Shown here piece by piece: positions 58,809-64,000 of a stretch of DNA of 64,000 nt. The stretch lies in contig OX638130.1 of assembly GCA_951804985.1 (NCBI GenBank), positions 6,496,791 through 6,560,790 on the forward strand. Reading direction: 5' to 3'. The notes beneath the pieces are model-generated. The model saw only the letters and a list, made by a program, of their open reading frames with translations, had not been told where the DNA came from and ran no database searches. The stretch comes from Dryomyza anilis (taxonomy: Eukaryota; Arthropoda; Insecta; Diptera; Dryomyzidae). Position 1 is the first letter of the stretch, and each line of letters starts with the position of its first letter. Position numbers and translations under genes: made by a program.

Positions 58809-59140
58809 AAAGGTTTTTTAACAGGGACCCTACAAAAGTAGAGCGACAGGGACAGCAAACGACGCCATATTTCTTGCCGCTCTTTTGACATTTCTCTTCA
58901 GTAAGGTTTGCCATTTCATGATGGAAAGATATACGAATTCGAATTTCGGTAGTAAATTTAAATAATTTCGACTCGTTGTTGGCTCGTATATCTTTCCATC
59001 ATGAAATGGCAAACCTTACTGAAGAGAAATGTCAAAAGAGCGGCAAGAAATATGGCGTCGTTTGCTGTCCCTCTACTTTTGTAGCGTCCCTGTTGAAAAA
59101 CCCTTGAAAAAACTTTTGTAGCGCTCTTATTGAAAAACCC
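58809..59140 (-). mobile_element. Palindromic Tc1/mariner-type MITE, copy 2
   Basis: Inverted copy of the element at 21766-22100, 332 bp, with TA at 58807-58808 and 59141-59142. It has the same long arms, and the same asymmetry: the end that is left in copy 1 (here right, from about 59094) carries the extra terminal block GGGTTTTTCAATAAGAGCGC in inverted form. On the reverse strand the arm begins MMERYTSQQRVEII and then meets a stop, as expected for a transposase fragment. Confidence 0.88.
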
Positions 59141-59142
59141 TA

Positions 59143-59620
59143 TACAAGCACTGTTAACGACAATATAAATATTTCACGATTCTGTTCAATGATTTATAAA
59201 TGAAACTGGCTCTGTTCATATAAACTAAATGGCAATGTCATGGTGTTTTCTAGTATTTAATGGTATTTTCCGACTAAAATAATAAATTATCCTATTGCCT
59301 ATTAATATCTATTATATATATAGTATTTTTTTCTGGGTGTATGACTTTTATGCAACTCTGTTAAAAGATGTTAACAGCTCTGTGACACAAAAAAATTATA
59401 TGTTAAGACTCTGTTAACGCAATTATTACTTTACGCGAATCTGTTTAGTGATTTTTTTTTTAATGACACCGACTCTGTTAACAAAAACCCTTTTTTTACA
59501 TTAACCAACAATCAGGGAACTATTCATGCAATGCACAGTGTTGAACGTAAGCAAGAATTATATATAGTTTAGGATTATATAATTTTTAGACAAAACAGAC
59601 TGATACCCTTTTAAGTGATT
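59143..59620 (-). repeat. Scattered CTCTGTTAA repeats
   Basis: Units such as TCTGTTTAGTGATTT and AATGACACCGACTCTGTTAA near 59170 and 59440 resemble 58716-58765, so they are diverged copies of one repeat separated by the MITE. No gene. Confidence 0.45.
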
Positions 59621-59624
59621 TGTT

Positions 59625-60110
59625 ATTGATATTGAATCTGCTACTAACTCTGTTAAATGATTTGTAACTCTGTTAAGCTTTCTGTGTTTCAATAAAGTAA
59701 TGTCAAATTTTAAAATATAATATATATTTTTGTTAAGTATAAAAAGAGTAAAACTTTGATTTAGTAATCAGTAAAGTGATTTATTTTAGTAAATCGCTAT
59801 CGCTATTGATTCTGTTAATGACTCTGTTTAGTGATTTGTAACTCTGTTATGCTTTCTACGTTTCAATAGAGTAATGTCAAATTTTAAAATATAATAAATA
59901 TTTTTGTTAAGTATAAAAACATTAAAACTTTGAATTAGTAATCAGTAAAGTGATTTATTTCAGTAAATCGTTATCGCTATTGATTCTCTTAATAACTCTG
60001 TTCAGTGATTTGTAACTCTGTTATGCATTCAACGTTTGATTTAGGTATTTTAAAATTTTACAAATTATTTTTTAAAGTGTAAAAACAGTGAAACTTTGAT
60101 TTAGCCATCA
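59625..60110. repeat. ~181-bp tandem repeat, 2.5 copies
   Basis: GTAATGTCAAATTTTAAAAT occurs near 59697 and 59872. CAGTAAAGTGATTTATTT.AG and CGCTATTGATTCT are shared, and a third partial copy runs to about 60110. Related to the CTGTTAA repeats upstream. Confidence 0.82.
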
Positions 60111-61179
60111 GCAAATTAAAAAAAAAAGTGGCTCACAACAAACTTTTACCGAATTTCGCGAAATACGTATCATAATAACAGATACAGATATATGTAGTAA
60201 GTGTTTGTTGGTGGAGCTTATAATGAAACTATATGTAGTAATACATACTACATATGTTTGGCAAGTTTTTGTTCATGTTCGTCGATTAGTCTGGGAATTG
60301 GTTTCACTTCCGCAACGTTTTTGTATGCTTGGTTGGTAATTTTTTGCCAACATTCGCGTCCATGGGGGGGAAAGCATTGTAGAGATAAATTTTATTTTGT
60401 TTTATTTTTCTGTTTTATTGTTATGGCTGCTTTTATTATTTTTTATTAATATTTTTTTGTTGCTTTCAAAAGCTTTTTGTTCGCACTTCAATGTTTACTA
60501 AATTATTTGCAAATTTCTTTAAACACAAAATTTATTTTAAATAATTTTGCAAAATTTAAATTGCACTAAATTTAAAGATAAATAATAGAATGTTAAATAT
60601 AAAAAATTCTACGAAAATTCAATTTAATGAAATTCACTTGAAACGATTAATTTTTTAATAGCTCATAATTGTTTAAAACCAATTGAATAATTGTCAATTA
60701 GCACGTAATTAAAAATAATAATTGGCTTAATTAATGCAATACTGCCTGGACTGAAATTATTAGCTACAGTTATTGCATAAAAAATATTAATAAATGTCAA
60801 ATATATTAGTTACAAAAAACAAGTAAATTTTTACCAAATATATTTAATCTTATCTAAAAATGTCAAAAAATAAATATCAGTCTAATTAAACAGCTAAATA
60901 CATATTAAATAACATATTTGTAGGTGTATCTACAGCCTTTGGCTATAATATAAAAAAAAAATCGAGTGACGCGGAAAAGTAATGTTATTACTTTTATCTT
61001 ATCTCTTAACATAATTACAATGTTTTTTTTGTTGTATTTGGGTATTAAATTGGAACAATTGTATGTATCTTGTAGAGGGTATTGATTTAGGCACACGCAG
61101 ATTATAGGGTATTTTATGCCGCTTATCGCAAGTCTGAGAACTACACAGATTTTTCATAAATTTTATATATTTGCATAAG
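60111..61179. other. Gene-free region with TAATTA-rich island
   Basis: 60190-60420 is of ordinary complexity without a supported gene. 60655-60790 has a dense set of TAAT/ATTA cores (including CAATTAGCACGTAATTA and GGCTTAATTAATGCAATAC), a pattern common in homeodomain-bound non-coding DNA. That reading is speculative in so A+T-rich a window. Confidence 0.4.
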
Positions 61180-64000
61180 AAAAATTTAATTTTCGGTGCA
61201 AAGTTAAATTTTAAGTAAAACTAATATTGAAAGATTTAGTGAACATTTTAATTTTTAGTGAAAATTTGAATTTTTAGTGAAAAATTGAATTTTTTGTGAA
61301 AAAATGAATTTTTAGTAAAAAATTGAATTGTTAGTGATAATTTTAATATTTAGTAAACAATTGAATTTTTAGTGAAAAATTGAATTTTTAGTGAAAAATT
61401 GAATTTTTAGTGTAAAATTGAATTTTTTTATTGAAAAATTGAATTTTTTTATTGAAAAATTGAATTTTTAGTGAAAAATTGAATTTTTAGTGAAAAATTG
61501 AATTTTTAGTGAAAAATTGAATTTTTAGTGAAAATTTGAATTTTTAGTGAAAAATTGAATTTTTAGTGAAAAATTGAATTTTTAGTGTAAAATTGAATTT
61601 TTTTATTGAAAAATTGAATTTTTAGTGAAAAATTGAGTTTTTAGTGAAAAATTTAATTTTAAGTGAAAAATTAATTTTTAGTGATCAATTGAATTTTTAG
61701 TGCAAAATTGAATTTTTAGTGTAAAATTGAATTTTTAGTTTCCAGTGAAAATTTGAATTTTTAGTGTAAAATTGAATTTTTAGTGAGAAATTGAATTTTT
61801 AGTCAAAAAATGAATTTATAGTGAAAAATTGAATTTTTAGTGAAAAATTGAATTTTTAGTGAAAAATTGAGTTTTTAGTCAAATATGGAATTTTTTTTAG
61901 TGAAAAATTGAATTTTTAGTGTAAAATTGAATTTTTTTAATGAAAAATTGAATTTTTAGTGTAAAATTGAATTTTTAGTGAGAAATTGAATTTTTAGTGA
62001 AAAATTAAATTTTTAGTGAAAAATTAAATTTTTAGTGAAAAATTTCATTTTAGTGAAAAATTTAATTTCTAGTGAAAAATTGAATTTGTAGTGAAAAATT
62101 GAATTTTTAGTGAAAATTTTAATTTTTAGAAAAATTTGAGTTTTGGTTATAAAATGAATTTTTATTTAAAAATTGAATTTTTGGTCAAAAATTGAATTTT
62201 TAGTCAAAAATTGAATTTTTAGTCAAAAATTGAATTTTTAGTCAAAAATTGAATTTTTTAGTGAAAAATTGAATTTTTAGTGAAAAATTGAATTTTTAGT
62301 GAAAAATTGAATTTTTAGTGAAAAATTGAATTTTTAGTGAAAAATTGAATTTTTAGTGAAAAATTGAATTTTTAGTGAAAAATTGAATTTTTAGTGAAAA
62401 ATTGAATTTTTAGTGAAAATTTGAATTTTTAGTGAAAATTTGAATTTTTAGTGAAAAATTGAATTTTTAGTGAAAAATTGAGTTTTTAGTCAAAAATGGA
62501 ATTTTTTAGTGAAAAATTGAATTTTTAGTGTAAAATTGAATTTTTAGTGAAAAATTAAATTTTTAGTGAAAAATTTCATTTTAGTGAAAAATTTAATTTC
62601 TAGTGAAAAATTGAATTTGTAGTGAAAAATTGAATTTTTAGTGAAAATTTTAATTTTTAGAAAAATTTGAGTTTTGGTTATAAAATGAATTTTTATTTAA
62701 AAATTGAATTTTTGGTCAAAAATTGAATTTTTAGTCAAAAATTGAATTTTTAGTCAAAAATTGAATTTTTAGTCAAAAATTGAATTTTTTAGTGAAAAAT
62801 TGAATTTTTAGTGAAAAATTGAATTTTTAGTGAAAAATTGAATTTTTAGTGAAAAATTGAATTTTTAGTGAAAAATTGAATTTTTAGTGAAAAATTGAAT
62901 TTTTAGTGAAAAATTGAATTTTTAGTGAAAAATTGAATTTTTAGTGAAAATTTGAATTTTTAGTGAAAATTTGAATTTTTAGTGAAAAATTGAATTTTTA
63001 GTGAAAAATTGAGTTTTTAGTCAAAAATGGAATTTTTTAGTGAAAAATTGAATTTTTAGTGTAAAATTGAATTTTTAGTGTAGTGAAAAATTGAATTTTT
63101 AGTGAAAATTTTAATTTTTAGTGAAAATTTTAATTTTTAGAAAAATTTGAGTTTTGGTTATAAAATGAATTTTTATTGAAAAATTGAATTTTTAGTCAAA
63201 AATTGAATTTTTAGTCAAAAGTTGAATTTTTAGTCAAAAAATTAATTTTTAGTGAAAAATTGAATTTTTAGTAAAAAAATTGAATTTTTAGTGAAAAATT
63301 GAATTTTTAGTGAAAATTTGAATTTTTTGTGAAAAATTGAATATGAAGTGATATATTTAATTTTTAGTGAAAAATTGAATTTTTAGTGAAAAATTGAATT
63401 TTTAGTGAAAATTTGAATTTTTAGTGAAAAATTGAATTTTTAGTGAAAATTTGAATTTTTAGTGAAAAATTGAATTTTTAGTGAAAAATTGAATTTTTAG
63501 TGAAAATTTTAATTTCAAGTGAAAAAATTAATTTGTAGTGAAAATTTGAAGTTTTAGTGAAAAATTTAATTTCAAGTGAAAAATTGAATTTGTAGTGAAA
63601 ATTTGAAGTTTTAGTGCAAAATTGAATTTTTAGTGAAAAATTGAATTTTTAGTGAAAAATTGAATTTTTAGTGAAAAATTGAATTTTTAGTGAAAAATTG
63701 AATTTTTAGTGAAAAATTTAATTTTTAGTGAAAAATTGAATTTTTAGTGAAAAATTTAATTTTTAGTGAAAAATTCAATTTCTAGTGAAAAATTTAATTT
63801 TTAATTTTTACAATTTAATTTTTAATTGAAAAATTGAATTTGTAGTGAAAAATTGAATTTATAGTGAAAAATTGAATTTTTAGTCAAAAATTGAATTTTT
63901 AGTCAAAAATTGAATTTTTAGTCAAAAATTTAATTTTTAGTCAAAAATTGAATTTTAGTGAAAAATTAAATTTTTAGTGAAAAGTTGAATTTTTAGTGAA
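61180..64000 (-). repeat. 19-bp satellite, array D (TTTTTAGTGAAAAATTGAA), runs off window
   Basis: At least 2.8 kb of 19-bp units, the reverse complement of array A's subtype and the most uniform of the four. A higher-order unit is marked by GAGTTTTGGTTATAAAATG at about 62138, 62669 and 63149. The first two are 531 bp apart (28 monomers), the last 480 bp. The array is open at the right window edge. Confidence 0.96.

Overview
The window reads as non-coding, transposon- and satellite-filled DNA of an insect nuclear genome, most likely a brachyceran fly. The evidence is very high A+T, several Tc1/mariner, hAT and PIF/Harbinger-type elements, a DD37E transposase relic, a tRNA-derived SINE, CAG/CAA ('opa'-like) runs, and no bacterial features. 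I see no intact host protein-coding gene. Every recognisable protein is a broken transposase or reverse transcriptase. The window is either intergenic or inside a very large intron; the sequence alone does not decide.

Layout. 0-6 kb: a nested fold-back, then A+T-rich low-complexity DNA built on TTTCGTATTTTGTAATATT, split by a dead Tc1-like element (3292-4837). 6-10.6 kb: a 75-copy 10-bp repeat, a quiet island, a 1.5-kb 9-bp repeat and a purine-rich tract. 11.8-14.6 kb: degenerate ~182-bp then ~310-bp repeats sharing TTACTCATACG. 15.9-23.2 kb: about eleven short arrays of AACCGGTT, some inside 390-416-bp tandem duplications, with a palindromic MITE at 21766-22100. 24-30.4 kb: a TATGCAA-motif family, more TTACTCATACG copies that switch strand near 26 kb, a hAT element carrying a second hAT element, and a PIF/Harbinger-type MITE. 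31.4-38.8 kb: two facing arrays of a 19-bp satellite, then an ACAATTCT minisatellite split by a SINE. 39-47 kb: inverted TATGCAA copies, a palindromic MITE, a 5'-truncated non-LTR retrotransposon with target duplication, and a DD37E transposase relic. 48.6-51 kb: a third 19-bp array. 52.3-53.4 kb: a composite of nested palindromes. 55.1-56.9 kb: two inverted solo LTRs, each with a 10-bp-phased array of heat-shock-element half-sites just upstream of a core promoter. 57.5-60.1 kb: a TGTTAAT repeat split by a second SINE and followed by the second MITE copy. 61.2-64 kb: a fourth 19-bp array running off the window.

Between these blocks lie islands of 0.3-1 kb of ordinary complexity (for example 2.16-2.8, 7.6-8.5, 16.3-16.8, 23.6-23.8, 35.75-35.95, 39.7-40.4 and 60.6-60.8 kb), which are candidate conserved non-coding DNA.

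The most notable signals are the heat-shock-type arrays in the LTRs, the dense arrays matching the Grainyhead/CP2 site, a MITE family apparently built from the inverted 5' end of a mariner-type transposase gene, and satellite families that each occur in separate blocks on both strands.
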